The position numbers and the translations under genes were made by a program. A stretch of 64,000 bases of DNA from assembly GCA_944376125.1 (NCBI GenBank), contig CALWBQ010000025.1, positions 62,001-126,000 of the forward strand. Reading direction: 5' to 3'. Source of the DNA: an uncultured Lachnospiraceae bacterium. GTDB taxonomy: Bacteria > Bacillota > Clostridia > Lachnospirales > Lachnospiraceae. This document shows positions 1-8,896 of the stretch, one piece after another. Every line of letters begins with the position of its first letter. Position 1 is the stretch's first letter. Under the pieces are notes generated by a model that saw nothing but the letters and a program-made list of their open reading frames with translations, was not told the DNA's origin and made no database searches.

Positions 1-155
1 TCCATCCCTTTAAAACTCTCCATGGAGAACGCACCGGAAAAGCCGCCCAGACCGCCCAGCACTTCAGGGCGCATGGTGGTCTTTACAGATTCCTTCATCA
101 GCTCTACAGCCTTATATCCCGCCTCGATATCTACTCCAGCATTCTTGTAATCCAT
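1..155 (-). CDS. purM: Phosphoribosylformylglycinamidine cyclo-ligase (AIR synthetase), N-terminal fragment
   Basis: Only the first 51 codons lie in the window; the gene runs off the left edge. The translation starts [19 protein letters not shown] and continues with a [10 protein letters not shown] stretch, the typical PurM N-terminus. PurM closes the imidazole ring of FGAM using ATP to give AIR in purine synthesis. The start at 155 has an AGGAGG box a few bases upstream, and an out-of-frame ATG just upstream is less well placed. It lies 44 bp downstream of purE in the same direction, so the two are probably co-transcribed. Confidence 0.9.
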   Translation of the reverse strand, partial: MDYKNAGVDIEAGYKAVELMKESVKTTMRPEVLGGLGGFSGAFSMESFKGM

Positions 156-199
156 ACATTTCCTCCTGAATAGTAAGATTATTGTAACAATCCTTCGTA

Positions 200-718
200 T
201 TACTTCTTCATCTGCGCCAGATATTCCTTATAGCCGATCTCATCCAGCTTCTCTGCCTTCTTCACTACGTCATTTTTCAGCTTCTCAGAATAATCCTTCA
301 GACGCTTCAGCAGCGCCTCATCGGAAACGGCCAGGATCTTTGCTGCCAGAATACCTGCATTGGCTCCGCCATTGATAGCGACTGTCGCCACCGGAATGCC
401 GGAGGGCATCTGAACAATGGAATACAGGGAGTCCACTCCGCCCAGGTCAGAGGTCTTCATCGGAATACCGATGACCGGCATGGGGAAGATTGCAGCACAC
501 ATTCCCGGGAGGTGGGCCGCTTTTCCTGCTCCTGCGATGATTACCTTCAGGCCGCGGGCTTCCGCAGACTTCGCGTATTCAAAAAAGATATCCGGCTCTC
601 TGTGGGCAGAGATTACGGTCATCTCAAATTCAACTCCCAATTCCTCTAAAATCTCCGCTGCCTTTGCCATCACGGGCATATCTGAGTCGCTTCCCATTAC
701 AATTCCGACTTTTGCCAT
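200..718 (-). CDS. purE: N5-carboxyaminoimidazole ribonucleotide mutase (PurE class I)
   Basis: A 172-residue cytosolic protein of full PurE length. It opens with the phosphate-binding [10 protein letters not shown] motif and carries SAHREP and [12 protein letters not shown], which hold the catalytic His and Ser region of class I PurE. It converts N5-CAIR to CAIR in purine synthesis, working with PurK, which is not in this window. It is followed directly by purM. A consensus-like promoter lies about 120 bp upstream, after the end of the M29 aminopeptidase gene, so purE appears to be the first gene of its own transcript. Confidence 0.95.
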   Translation of the reverse strand: MAKVGIVMGSDSDMPVMAKAAEILEELGVEFEMTVISAHREPDIFFEYAKSAEARGLKVIIAGAGKAAHLPGMCAAIFPMPVIGIPMKTSDLGGVDSLYSIVQMPSGIPVATVAINGGANAGILAAKILAVSDEALLKRLKDYSEKLKNDVVKKAEKLDEIGYKEYLAQMKK

Positions 719-840
719 GGTTCATTCTCCTTTTCTGGTGTTTGCCGCAGCCTGCTCCTGATCCGGATTCATAATCTGCATGCATGTTTTTTATTAGTTT
801 TACTTATTAATGATGCGCTTTAATGAAACTGCACTTATCA

Positions 841-872
841 ATTATATTACAAGGTTTTCCTATCAACGTCAA
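841..872 (-). promoter_or_regulatory. Promoter of purE-purM
   Basis: On the minus strand TTGACG (867-872) is followed after 17 bp by TAATAT (844-849), which overlaps a perfect TATAAT (841-846). The -35 box overlaps the last codons of the aminopeptidase gene. About 120 bp of leader follow before purE. I see no clear purine riboswitch in that leader. Confidence 0.55.
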
Positions 873-2989
873 TAGGTAATTTCCAGAGGTTCATTCAGCA
901 TTTCTGTACCTGGCAGAACAAACCGCCCATCCTTCAGAATCGCAGTCTTGCTGCCGTCCGGCCTCACCGCCGCAATCTCCTCCAATTCATCATAAGGGAT
1001 AGTGATATCGCAGTGGCAGTTAAAATATGCCTGGGCAATGTCTGTCTTCCGAAGAATGGAAACTTCGTTGTCCCTGGCGATCATCTCCTTGCCGTCTGGA
1101 TTATACATAGGAGCATCCTCAGACCAGCTGTAGCAAGTGTCTCCCACGGCAAAGTGAGGGCCCATTTTCTCGACAATCAAGATGGGAAGTTTCTGTATAA
1201 TACCGTACTTTCTGGCCATGGCATAGGCCGTGGTGTTGGTTCCGATAGCAAATTCTCCCAGGGGCAGGCTCTCATGGTTTCCCATGATTACCTGCTTGAT
1301 CAAATCCCGATTCTCCTTTTCATCTGCAAAATTCTGACAGGTATACTCTGCCGCCCGGCCGTTCTCAAAGCGGATGGACAGCTCTTTAAACTGGATGCCC
1401 CCGATATAAACCCGGCTGACCCAGAGCCTTCCTTCTGTTCCCGACAGTACCGGGGAGGTGAACACCTCTCCCAGAGGGATGTTAACATCAGCCACACAGT
1501 TTTCAAAGTTCGTCTGGCTCTCCGGCTGCTTCAGTGCATGGAGACGGACTCTGATATCTGTCTGATTATTCCCCTTTCCTCTGACTGTCACATACTCTGC
1601 CTCATCCAGAGTATCAATGATGGTCTGCTGGATTCTCTGGTACAGCTCGCAGTCCAGGGTATTGATGGCGATAGTCTCCGCAAAGATTTCCTCAAACTTG
1701 GGCCCAATCTCCGGCTTTGGAAATGCAATGATGGTAAAGCTGGTCTCGTCCCCCGGCTCATACTGGTCCAGTAGCTGCCGGTATTCATTGGCGTAGGCAA
1801 TGGAGACCTCTTCCTGATGACGGCTCAGCCTGTAGGCAGCTTTTTTGTTGACTGGCTCAAACTCCTGCTCCCCAAATGTCTCTACTACAGCGGGGCCGGC
1901 ATACCAGGATGCCATCTGGCGGTACTCTTCCAAAGCTCCCCTGATCACAGACAGCTTTCTCTCCTTCAGAGCGGTTCCCATATACAAGGCATTGTCATAT
2001 CGGTGGTCGTAGTCGTACTGTTTATTCGGTGAGGTTCCGCACCAGCCGCTCCGTTTGCCTGCATTGCGGTTGATCACCTGAACCGGGTTCCGGAACAAAA
2101 TCGGCTCTAAACCCATTGCCCGGAAATTCTCTATCGCTTTCCTGATCATCCTCTCAAATCCCAGCTCATAGTGAATGGCCACTGTCTTTTTGATAGAGAG
2201 ATCCCGCCCCATAACCTGGAATCCTCTTCGAAACCCCTCCGTGTACGTGTCTGCCATCCGATCGATTGTCTCCTGGGGAAGGCTGTTCAGAAAGCTGGCC
2301 AGCCTCCGCTCCGTATCAGAAATATACTCCCCGAAGCGGTACAGGTATCTCAAATCTGACAAATCACTCTCCATAATAATATCTTTTGCAAATGACAGTC
2401 CCGGATCCAAAGTCTCTCTGGTCCGGTAAGACACCATCCTGTCAGCATAGTCGCTGACAAACCAGTAAAGGACATCCTTAACTGCCTGTGCTTTGGGAAT
2501 CCCTTCCTCAAATAAATTATAGATCTCAATAAACGTTTCATTTAATACTGTGATATCCCAGAGCCGGCTCTCGTAGGCAAGCACAATACTTCCACGAATT
2601 TCAGCATATAAAAAGGACAGAAGCCTGCCATAGTCCTCCCCAAGCTGACTGACCGCCCATTCCGGATTGCCGTAGCTCTCCCCGTAATGTTCAGGGAGAA
2701 TATCTTCGTACAGAGTCTGATTCTCTGCTGCCAGCTCGTCCAGGCTCTTTTCCGCAAACATGTCCGGCAGCTCTGCCTCCGCTGCCTGGGCTTCCGGATC
2801 CGGGACTGCCCCCAATTCCTCTGCCAATTTTCCAATCTTTAAAATAAAAGAGGCGACAAATGAAAAGTAACCGTCAAAGGGTTCTTTTACACAGTGCTCT
2901 TCCGGAATCTGCCGGATTCTTTCAATGGAAAGCCTCCAGCGCTCCAGCACCTCTTCATTGTCCTGCCTCCAAAGGATTCTGTAATCCAT
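869..2989 (-). CDS. M29-type (thermophilic aminopeptidase family) aminopeptidase
   Basis: A protein of 706 residues whose C-terminal third looks like an M29 metallo-aminopeptidase: GEVFTSPVLSGTEGRLWVS, GEFAIGTNT and the late FNCHCDITIPYDEL, which supply Glu, His and Asp metal ligands. It has no signal peptide, so it should be a cytosolic peptidase. The N-terminal half is an alpha-helical extension beyond the 400-residue core of characterised members. I prefer the ATG at 2989 because AAGGAG then stands 9 bp upstream; an ATG two codons earlier overlaps the preceding stop. It is the last gene of the pyrimidine-led run. Substrate is unknown. Confidence 0.75.
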   Translation of the reverse strand: MDYRILWRQDNEEVLERWRLSIERIRQIPEEHCVKEPFDGYFSFVASFILKIGKLAEELGAVPDPEAQAAEAELPDMFAEKSLDELAAENQTLYEDILPEHYGESYGNPEWAVSQLGEDYGRLLSFLYAEIRGSIVLAYESRLWDITVLNETFIEIYNLFEEGIPKAQAVKDVLYWFVSDYADRMVSYRTRETLDPGLSFAKDIIMESDLSDLRYLYRFGEYISDTERRLASFLNSLPQETIDRMADTYTEGFRRGFQVMGRDLSIKKTVAIHYELGFERMIRKAIENFRAMGLEPILFRNPVQVINRNAGKRSGWCGTSPNKQYDYDHRYDNALYMGTALKERKLSVIRGALEEYRQMASWYAGPAVVETFGEQEFEPVNKKAAYRLSRHQEEVSIAYANEYRQLLDQYEPGDETSFTIIAFPKPEIGPKFEEIFAETIAINTLDCELYQRIQQTIIDTLDEAEYVTVRGKGNNQTDIRVRLHALKQPESQTNFENCVADVNIPLGEVFTSPVLSGTEGRLWVSRVYIGGIQFKELSIRFENGRAAEYTCQNFADEKENRDLIKQVIMGNHESLPLGEFAIGTNTTAYAMARKYGIIQKLPILIVEKMGPHFAVGDTCYSWSEDAPMYNPDGKEMIARDNEVSILRKTDIAQAYFNCHCDITIPYDELEEIAAVRPDGSKTAILKDGRFVLPGTEMLNEPLEITY

Positions 2990-2994
2990 TATCA

Positions 2995-3339
2995 TCAGCT
3001 CCTTATTCCTATTATAATCATAACTGCCCAGAGGATCACCAGAAGGCCGCTCACCGATACGCTGATCCTGGCCAGTATGTAATTTTTCTCTTTTTCTAAA
3101 AATGCCCGGAAGCTGTACCAGAGTCCCAGGACAGAAAAAACGATACTGGAGAAGCCCAAAGCTCCCACATACATCCCGCTCTGCCCCTGCTCTCTAACTG
3201 CAAGAAAAATCGCTCCGGCAAATAAAAGCAGCCCTGCGGCGCAAAGCCCCAGGGACCACTTACTTCGTCTAGCAAAAGGCTTCCGGATATAGGAAACCTT
3301 TTTATGCACTTCTTGTCCGTTTCTGTTTCTTCTTCTCAC
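2995..3339 (-). CDS. Small three-helix membrane protein (DUF6142-like)
   Basis: A 114-residue protein with a basic N-terminus and three hydrophobic segments (about residues 29-47, 56-75 and 92-111). It starts with GTG at 3339, served by AGGAG eight bases upstream and overlapping the VanZ gene by 38 bp, which suggests coupled translation; a later GTG at 3309 is possible. It resembles Lachnospiraceae proteins of the DUF6142 group, but I recognise no catalytic motif. Its function is unknown. Confidence 0.6.
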   Translation of the reverse strand: MRRRNRNGQEVHKKVSYIRKPFARRSKWSLGLCAAGLLLFAGAIFLAVREQGQSGMYVGALGFSSIVFSVLGLWYSFRAFLEKEKNYILARISVSVSGLLVILWAVMIIIGIRS

Positions 3340-3793
3340 GATGCCAACTCCTCGCCTTCTGCACGATCTGATAGAGGATATACCCTATGACAGCCCCTGT
3401 TACGTTCAGAATAATGTCGTCTACATCAAAGCTCCCCACTTTAAAAACCAGCTGCACGGTCTCCACGCTCAAGCTGAAACCAAAACTGATCAGGAGGGTA
3501 TTGTACCATTTCTTACTCCTGCGGCTGACTATGGGGAGAAAAAAGCCTCCCGGCATAAAGCCGACCACATTTCCCACCACATTCAGCAGGAAACTCCGAA
3601 TTCCCACCGTGCCGCGGTAGACCCAGAACCGGCGAATTTCTTTCAATGGCTCCAGGTTGTAGGCATAAGTATCCTGAGGCCGGCTGGTTCGCCCAAATTC
3701 TTCCGCAAAGAACAGAAAATAAACCAGCAGGAGCAGGTATGCCACAAATAGCAGCCAGCCCAGCTTCTGATTCTTTGTCGTATTTCTAATCAT
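3302..3793 (-). CDS. VanZ family membrane protein
   Basis: A 163-residue protein with four predicted membrane segments. NVVGFMPGGFFLPI and the closing DVDDIILNVTGAVIGYILY are hallmark VanZ-like strings. VanZ proteins are integral membrane proteins linked in some hosts to teicoplanin and lipoglycopeptide resistance, but most chromosomal copies have no demonstrated role. The C-terminus is strongly basic. The start has GGAG five bases upstream. It sits between two other small membrane proteins downstream of pyrE, probably reached by read-through of the pyr transcript. Confidence 0.8.
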   Translation of the reverse strand: MIRNTTKNQKLGWLLFVAYLLLLVYFLFFAEEFGRTSRPQDTYAYNLEPLKEIRRFWVYRGTVGIRSFLLNVVGNVVGFMPGGFFLPIVSRRSKKWYNTLLISFGFSLSVETVQLVFKVGSFDVDDIILNVTGAVIGYILYQIVQKARSWHREKKKQKRTRSA

Positions 3794-3804
3794 GGCTTCT
3801 CCGA

Positions 3805-3954
3805 TTAAAACTCAATTTCCGATTTCCCTTTCAGCAGCAGGGCGCCGTTGATGATTGCCACAATGCCTACCGCAAGTCCAGTCACTGCAATCAGGATCCC
3901 GATCGCAATATTCCCAGCTCCCACATTTCTCATGGTCTTATAAACTTTCTCCAT
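3805..3954 (-). CDS. 49-residue single-pass membrane protein
   Basis: Starts MEKVYKTMRNVGAGNIAIG and has one long hydrophobic segment (about residues 15-42), ending in a short charged tail. An AAGGCGGAG box stands just upstream of the ATG at 3954, 25 bp after the pyrE stop. The reading frame is open further upstream, but that part overlaps pyrE and has no ribosome binding site. Function unknown; it may belong with the following VanZ and three-helix proteins. Confidence 0.6.
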   Translation of the reverse strand: MEKVYKTMRNVGAGNIAIGILIAVTGLAVGIVAIINGALLLKGKSEIEF

Positions 3955-3979
3955 AAGCTCCGCCTTTCTCAAATTTCCA

Positions 3980-4654
3980 TTACCTGGCTCCGTACTGCTC
4001 ATAATAAGCATCGATTGCTGCCTTGATTGCATCATCAATAACAATCTTGCCGTTGTGTTCCCGGTTATACAGGTACTCTGTTACTTCCTGCATATTGACG
4101 ATGGCTGCTGTAGGGAACCCATAGAGATCTCTGATCTCCTCCAGCGCACTCTTCTCTCCCTTTCCTCTCTCCATGCGGTTGAGGGAAACGATCAAGCCTT
4201 TGATTTCAATGTTGCCCTGGGCCCTCAGAATCGGGAATGTCTCCTCGATGGACTTTCCCGAAGTGGTCACATCCTCAATAATCACAACTCTGTCCCCGTC
4301 CTTGATAGGGCTTCCCAGCAGAATCCCGGCATCACCGTGATCCTTCGCCTCCTTGCGGTTGGAGCAGTATTTTACATCTTTGCCATACAGTTCACTGATA
4401 GCCATAGCCGTGGCCACAGACAGCGGAATTCCCTTGTAAGCCGGCCCAAACAGGATATCAAAATCCAGCCCATAATTATCGTGGATCGCTTTTGCATAGT
4501 ATTCTCCCAGTCTGCGGAGCTGGGTTCCCGTAACATACGCCCCAGCATTCATAAAGAAAGGGGATTTCCTTCCGCTCTTTAATGTAAAGTCCCCAAATTT
4601 CAGGACATTGCTTTCTACCATAAATTCAATAAATTCCTGTTTGTACTGTTCCAT
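3980..4654 (-). CDS. pyrE: Orotate phosphoribosyltransferase
   Basis: A cytosolic enzyme of 224 residues that joins orotate and PRPP to form OMP. The PRPP-binding loop VVIIEDVTTSGKSIEE is intact, and FGPAYKGIPLSVATA with the adjacent CSNRKEAKDHGD flexible loop matches the PyrE family. It is the fourth gene of the pyrF-pyrK-pyrD-pyrE operon, 17 bp after pyrD. Length is normal for Firmicutes. Confidence 0.95.
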   Translation of the reverse strand: MEQYKQEFIEFMVESNVLKFGDFTLKSGRKSPFFMNAGAYVTGTQLRRLGEYYAKAIHDNYGLDFDILFGPAYKGIPLSVATAMAISELYGKDVKYCSNRKEAKDHGDAGILLGSPIKDGDRVVIIEDVTTSGKSIEETFPILRAQGNIEIKGLIVSLNRMERGKGEKSALEEIRDLYGFPTAAIVNMQEVTEYLYNREHNGKIVIDDAIKAAIDAYYEQYGAR

Positions 4655-4671
4655 CTTTAACCAGAAACCTC

Positions 4672-5574
4672 CTATCTCACTGCCCCAATCAAGGAGCTGA
4701 TATCTTCTATCTGATATTTCTCCATATACTCTTCAATTCCCTTCACCACTTTTTCTGTGGCATAGGGGTCATGGAAATTGGCAGTCCCCACTGAAACTGC
4801 AGTGGCTCCCGCCAGGATAAATTCTATAGCGTCATCGGCATTCATTATGCCGCCCATCCCAATAATCGGCAGCTTCACCGCCTGGGCAACCTGATATACC
4901 ATCCTCACCGCCACAGGCTTTACAGCGGGGCCTGACATGCCGCCGGTCTTGTTGGCCAAGGCAAAGGTTCTTTTATGGATATCAATCTTCATTCCGGTCA
5001 GGGTATTGATCAGAGACAGAGCATCTGCTCCTCCCGCCTCAGCCGCCTTAGCCATTACTGTAATATCCGTCACGTTGGGGCTCAGTTTCATAATCACCGG
5101 CTGTTTTGCATGCTTTTTAACCTCCCGCGTAATGGCTTCCACCGCTTTGGGATCTTGTCCGAAGGCAATGCCGCCTTCCTTTACATTTGGGCAGGAAATA
5201 TTGATCTCCAAAAGATCAACCGGCTGGTCTGACAGCCGCTCCACCACATCCACATAGTCCTCTGCGGTCTTGCCGCAGACATTGACGATGATCTTAGTCT
5301 CGTACTGCCTGAGAAATGGAATATCCCTTTCTATAAACACATCAATCCCCGGATTCTGAAGGCCAATGGCGTTGAGCATGCCGCCCCAGGTTTCAGCGAT
5401 CCTGGGGGTCGGATTTCCCGGCCAGGGTACATTTGCCACCCCCTTGGTCACAACTGCTCCCAAGTTATTGAGATCCACCATCTCCCCGTATTCTGCGCCG
5501 GAGCCAAAAGTGCCGGACGCTGTCATCACCGGGTTCTTTAATTCCACGCCTGCCAGAGTGACTTTCGTATTCAT
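4672..5574 (-). CDS. pyrD: Dihydroorotate dehydrogenase B (NAD+), catalytic subunit
   Basis: A 300-residue class 1B enzyme that oxidises dihydroorotate to orotate with FMN. The active-site Cys lies in LLEINISCPNVKEGG, and the FMN phosphate region is PIIGMGGIMNADDAIEFILAGA. The ATG at 5574 overlaps the pyrK stop as TGATG, so the two subunits are translationally coupled. The adjacent pyrK encodes the electron-transfer partner, confirming the NAD-linked heterotetramer type. Confidence 0.95.
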   Translation of the reverse strand: MNTKVTLAGVELKNPVMTASGTFGSGAEYGEMVDLNNLGAVVTKGVANVPWPGNPTPRIAETWGGMLNAIGLQNPGIDVFIERDIPFLRQYETKIIVNVCGKTAEDYVDVVERLSDQPVDLLEINISCPNVKEGGIAFGQDPKAVEAITREVKKHAKQPVIMKLSPNVTDITVMAKAAEAGGADALSLINTLTGMKIDIHKRTFALANKTGGMSGPAVKPVAVRMVYQVAQAVKLPIIGMGGIMNADDAIEFILAGATAVSVGTANFHDPYATEKVVKGIEEYMEKYQIEDISSLIGAVR

Positions 5575-6350
5575 CAAAGCTCCACCTCCTCTGCAGCAAA
5601 AACAGGGCCGTCCTTGCAGACCCTCTTATTGTGGACATGAGAATGGCTGTCTGTCTCCTTCGATTGGCAGACGCAGGCCAAGCATGCCCCTATCCCGCAG
5701 GCCATCCTCTCCTCCAGAGAGATATAGCAGGGAATCCCCGCTTCCAGAGCGTAAGCCTTCAGCGCCTTTAACATCGGAGTGGGGCCGCAGGCGAAGATAA
5801 TATCAGCTTTTAATCCATTTTCTCTGATGGCATCCAGGACATTTCCCTTTGTCCCCGCACTGCCGTCCTCTGTAGCAATATAGACGGAGCCGGCCGCCTG
5901 AAACTCTTTTTCCAAGAACAGAGTTCCATCCCTGTAGCCCAGGACGGCCTGAACCTCACACGGAAGTTCCTTTGCCAACTCCAGCATCGGCGGAATTCCG
6001 ATGCCTCCGCCGACCAGAAATGCTCTCTTTCCCTCTAAGCCGTCCATGGGAAATCCATTTCCCAGAGGTCCCATAACCTCGATAGAATCCCCTGCCTGGC
6101 AATGGGAAAATTCCTCGGTCCCAGCTCCGGCAATCCGGTATACCAGGCGGATCTTGCCCTGCTCCCGGTCAATCTCACACAGACTGATAGGCCGCGGCAG
6201 AAGCCTGGCCCCATCTTTTGAATATAACGAAACAAACTGTCCCGGACGCGCCTGAGACGCGATCGTCTCCTCCTTGATCCACATGCTGTAGATCCCTTCA
6301 GCCAGCCTTTCCTGGCCTGCCACTGCCGCTGTCACTTTTACCTGCGCCAT
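5574..6350 (-). CDS. pyrK: Dihydroorotate dehydrogenase electron transfer subunit
   Basis: A 258-residue FAD and [2Fe-2S] protein passing electrons from the PyrD FMN to NAD+. RPISLCEID is the FAD-binding motif and GGGIGIPPMLELAKEL the NAD-binding loop. The C-terminal cysteines of CGIGACLACVC plus the Cys in KRVCKDGPVF are the cluster ligands. AGGAGG stands upstream of the ATG. The stop overlaps pyrD; the gap to pyrF is 38 bp. Confidence 0.95.
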   Translation of the reverse strand: MAQVKVTAAVAGQERLAEGIYSMWIKEETIASQARPGQFVSLYSKDGARLLPRPISLCEIDREQGKIRLVYRIAGAGTEEFSHCQAGDSIEVMGPLGNGFPMDGLEGKRAFLVGGGIGIPPMLELAKELPCEVQAVLGYRDGTLFLEKEFQAAGSVYIATEDGSAGTKGNVLDAIRENGLKADIIFACGPTPMLKALKAYALEAGIPCYISLEERMACGIGACLACVCQSKETDSHSHVHNKRVCKDGPVFAAEEVEL

Positions 6351-6388
6351 GTGTGCCTCCTGTTGATTTTCTATTTTCCCGAAAGGGA

Positions 6389-7306
6389 TTACAGTACGCT
6401 GTTGATATCGCTGATCATATCGATGACCGCCTGCCTGGATGCATCCGCAAAATGTTCTGGTCCAAATTTGTCATATGGTGCCTTCTTGTAGGCGGCAATG
6501 ATCCCTCTGGAAGAATTTACGATCGCTCCGAGCCCATCCTCATTAAAGCAATCTTTCAAATCCTGAGCAGTTCCCCCTTGAGCGCCGTAGCCCGGTACCA
6601 GGAAATACGTTTTCGGCATCAGCTTTCTCAGAACCCGGCTCATCTCTGGATAGGTTGCTCCCACAACAGCTCCCACATTGCTGTAGTCTCCGTCCATGGA
6701 GCTCTCTCCCCACTCTACTACCTTTTCTGCCACCAGCTCATAGACAGGCCGGCCGTCTGCCAGCCTATCCTGAAACTCCCCGCTGGAAGGATTGGATGTC
6801 TTCACCAGGATGAACAGGCCCTTATCATTTTCATTGCAGACGTCCACAAAAGGCTTCACTCCATCTGTGCCGAAATAGGGATTCACCGTCAGAAAATCGG
6901 TGCCAAATCCTGAAAACGTATTGCTTCCCACTTTTACTTTACCGATATGGGCAGCTGCATATGCCGCGGAAGTAGATCCGATATCTCCCCTCTTGGCATC
7001 CCCGATTACCAAAAGCCCCTTTGCCTGGCAATAGTCTATGGTCTTCTTGTATGCTTTCAGCCCCTCAATGCCAAACTGCTCATACATTGCGATCTGCGGC
7101 TTCACCGCTGGTATCAGATCCCATGTGGCGTCCACAATCTCTTTGTTAAACTGCCAGATCGCCTCGGCAGCGCCCTCCAGCGTCTCGCCGTACTCGGAAA
7201 ATGCTTTCTTCAGCAAATGCTCCGGGAGATAGGACAGCATGGGGTCCAAACCGATGCAGACCGGCGCCTTTGTCTTCTGAATCTTTTCTATTAATTGCTT
7301 GATCAT
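6389..7306 (-). CDS. pyrF: Orotidine 5'-phosphate decarboxylase, long (type 2) form
   Basis: A 305-residue decarboxylase giving UMP from OMP. The catalytic motif is VIGDAKRGDIGSTSAAYA, and the C-terminal phosphate site appears as VPGYGAQGGTAQD followed by SSRGII. This longer form differs from the 230-residue PyrF of many bacilli but is common in Clostridia. It is the first gene of the operon; its promoter is at 7371-7399 and AGGAGG precedes the ATG. Confidence 0.95.
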   Translation of the reverse strand: MIKQLIEKIQKTKAPVCIGLDPMLSYLPEHLLKKAFSEYGETLEGAAEAIWQFNKEIVDATWDLIPAVKPQIAMYEQFGIEGLKAYKKTIDYCQAKGLLVIGDAKRGDIGSTSAAYAAAHIGKVKVGSNTFSGFGTDFLTVNPYFGTDGVKPFVDVCNENDKGLFILVKTSNPSSGEFQDRLADGRPVYELVAEKVVEWGESSMDGDYSNVGAVVGATYPEMSRVLRKLMPKTYFLVPGYGAQGGTAQDLKDCFNEDGLGAIVNSSRGIIAAYKKAPYDKFGPEHFADASRQAVIDMISDINSVL

Positions 7307-7370
7307 CAGGGATCCTCCTTGTCTTAACAGCCCATGGGCTTGGTATTATTATCATTTGATTATCTTCCTC

Positions 7371-7399
7371 ATTCTACCATAGAAGCCGCGGCATTTCAA
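7371..7399 (-). promoter_or_regulatory. Promoter of the pyrFKDE operon
   Basis: Minus-strand TTGAAA (7394-7399), 17-bp spacer, TAGAAT (7371-7376). The leader of about 60 nt contains the perfect palindrome AGCCCATGGGCT (7330-7341) but no PyrR-type anti-terminator/terminator pair that I can see, so control is more likely at initiation or at translation. Confidence 0.65.
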
Positions 7400-7416
7400 G
7401 GGAAGTATGGCCCGCG

Positions 7417-7434
7417 GCGGCAGATGTCTGCCGC
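7417..7434. promoter_or_regulatory. Perfect dyad between the divergent pyr and flavodiiron promoters
   Basis: GCGGCAGA-TG-TCTGCCGC is an 8-bp inverted repeat with a 2-bp centre. It lies 18 bp upstream of the pyrF -35 box and about 33 bp upstream of the flavodiiron -35 region, where a regulator could reach either promoter. The binding factor is unknown. Confidence 0.35.
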
Positions 7435-7466
7435 GAAATCTTTTCCCGCGATTTTTATAAAAGGGG

Positions 7467-7495
7467 ATGACTTTTTTTTGTATTTATAGTATAAT
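7467..7495 (+). promoter_or_regulatory. Probable promoter of the flavodiiron protein gene
   Basis: A perfect TATAAT at 7490-7495 with a weak ATGACT at 7467-7472, 17 bp upstream. The leader to the start at 7599 is about 95 nt. Confidence 0.5.
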
Positions 7496-7598
7496 GTAGA
7501 ATTTGGAAAAGTTGTTTGCAACTAACCATGACCAGCAGCGCAAATGCTGCCTGTTTATGGAGAACTGTATACTATTAAATAGAAAGGTGGAACTTTCC

Positions 7599-8804
7599 AT
7601 GTACTGCACCAGAAAAGTAACTGATTCCATTCATTGGGTCGGCGGAAGCGACCGCCGGCTGGCTCTTTTCGAAAATTTATTCCCGATTCCGCGGGGAGTC
7701 TCTTACAATTCCTACATAATTATGGACGAGAAGACTGCCCTGCTGGATACGGCAGACCCTTCTATCCGCACCCAGTTTCTGGAGAATATCGCCCATGTAT
7801 TAGGCGGCCGGGATCTTGATTATTTGATTGTCAATCATATGGAGCCCGATCACTGCTCCGGGATTGCAGAAATCCTGTCCCTCTACCCGAACGCTCAAGT
7901 AGTTGGAAATCAGAAGACATTCCAGATTATGAAGCAGTTCTACACGATCCCGGACCTGGATTCCCGCTCCATTCTTGTAAAAGAGGGGGACAGTCTGAAC
8001 CTGGGAGCCCACACTCTGAATTTTGCCATGGCGCCTATGGTTCATTGGCCGGAGGTTATGGTGGCATATGAATCCTCCGAAAAAATTCTCTTCTCCGCAG
8101 ACGCATTTGGAACCTTTGGCGCTCTGAACGGCAACATTTTTGATGACGAAATCGATTTTGACCGAGACTGGATCTCCGATGCCAGACGGTACTACACAAA
8201 TATTGTAGGAAAGTATGGCCCTCAGGTTCAGGCCGCTTTAAAAAAGCTGGGTGCTCTGGATATTCAGATTATCTGCCCGCTCCACGGCCCTGTATGGCGC
8301 TCCAATATTCCTTATCTTCTGGACAAATACCAGCATTGGAGCACTTATACCCCTGAAGATCGGGGTGTTGTCATCCTGTATGGTTCTATGTATGGAAATA
8401 CAGAAAATGCCGCCAACGTCCTAGCCTGCGCTCTGGCAGAAAAAGGTGTGAAACATATTGCCGTCTATGATGTTTCCTCCACCCATGTATCTCAGGCCAT
8501 CGCAGAAGCGTTCCGAGTAAGCCACATTGTTCTGGCCAGCCCCACTTATAATGCCGGCCTCTACCCTGCAATGGAACATGTACTCCTGGATATGAAGGCT
8601 CTGAATCTCCAGAACCGTACGGTAGCTCTAATTGAGAACGGTTCCTGGGCCAGCACCTCAGCTAAACAGATGCGTGCCATCCTGGAGACCATGAAAAATA
8701 TTACAGTAATGGAGACCTCCATCAGTGTCAAGTCAGCTCTCAAAGATGATCAGATTACCCAGATCGAAGACCTGGCCAGCCAGATTGCTTCCGAAATTTT
8801 ATAA
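7599..8804 (+). CDS. A-type flavodiiron protein (oxygen or NO reductase)
   Basis: A 401-residue cytosolic protein that reduces O2 to water or NO to N2O. The N-terminal metallo-beta-lactamase half has the diiron ligands: HMEPDH at residues 80-85, then MVHWPE, SADAFGTFG and CPLHGPVW. The C-terminal flavodoxin half begins with ILYGSMYGNTENAA, the FMN phosphate loop. No rubredoxin or flavin-reductase extension is present, so an outside electron donor is needed. The ATG at 7599 has AAAGGTGG upstream; the frame is open to 7503 but without signals. It is monocistronic and followed by a terminator, fitting an oxygen-defence role in an anaerobe. Confidence 0.9.
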   Translation: MYCTRKVTDSIHWVGGSDRRLALFENLFPIPRGVSYNSYIIMDEKTALLDTADPSIRTQFLENIAHVLGGRDLDYLIVNHMEPDHCSGIAEILSLYPNAQVVGNQKTFQIMKQFYTIPDLDSRSILVKEGDSLNLGAHTLNFAMAPMVHWPEVMVAYESSEKILFSADAFGTFGALNGNIFDDEIDFDRDWISDARRYYTNIVGKYGPQVQAALKKLGALDIQIICPLHGPVWRSNIPYLLDKYQHWSTYTPEDRGVVILYGSMYGNTENAANVLACALAEKGVKHIAVYDVSSTHVSQAIAEAFRVSHIVLASPTYNAGLYPAMEHVLLDMKALNLQNRTVALIENGSWASTSAKQMRAILETMKNITVMETSISVKSALKDDQITQIEDLASQIASEIL

Positions 8805-8841
8805 GAGTCTGTGAGCTTGTCCTTATTTCTGGATCATCAGT

Positions 8842-8890
8842 AAAAAAAGATGCAGTCAGCCGCCTCTGCGGTCTGTCTGCATCTTTTTTC
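8842..8890. terminator. Bidirectional rho-independent terminator
   Basis: AAAAAAAGATGCAG ... CTGCATCTTTTTT with an inner CCGC/GCGG stem. The A-run and T-run flank the stem, so it can end both the plus-strand flavodiiron transcript and the minus-strand ABC transporter transcript that converge here. Confidence 0.85.
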
Positions 8891-8896
8891 GTCTTT

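Noticed and set aside
7307..7370. PyrR-type attenuator in the pyr leader
   Set aside because: The leader is about 60 nt and has a single palindrome, with no alternative terminator hairpin and T-run.
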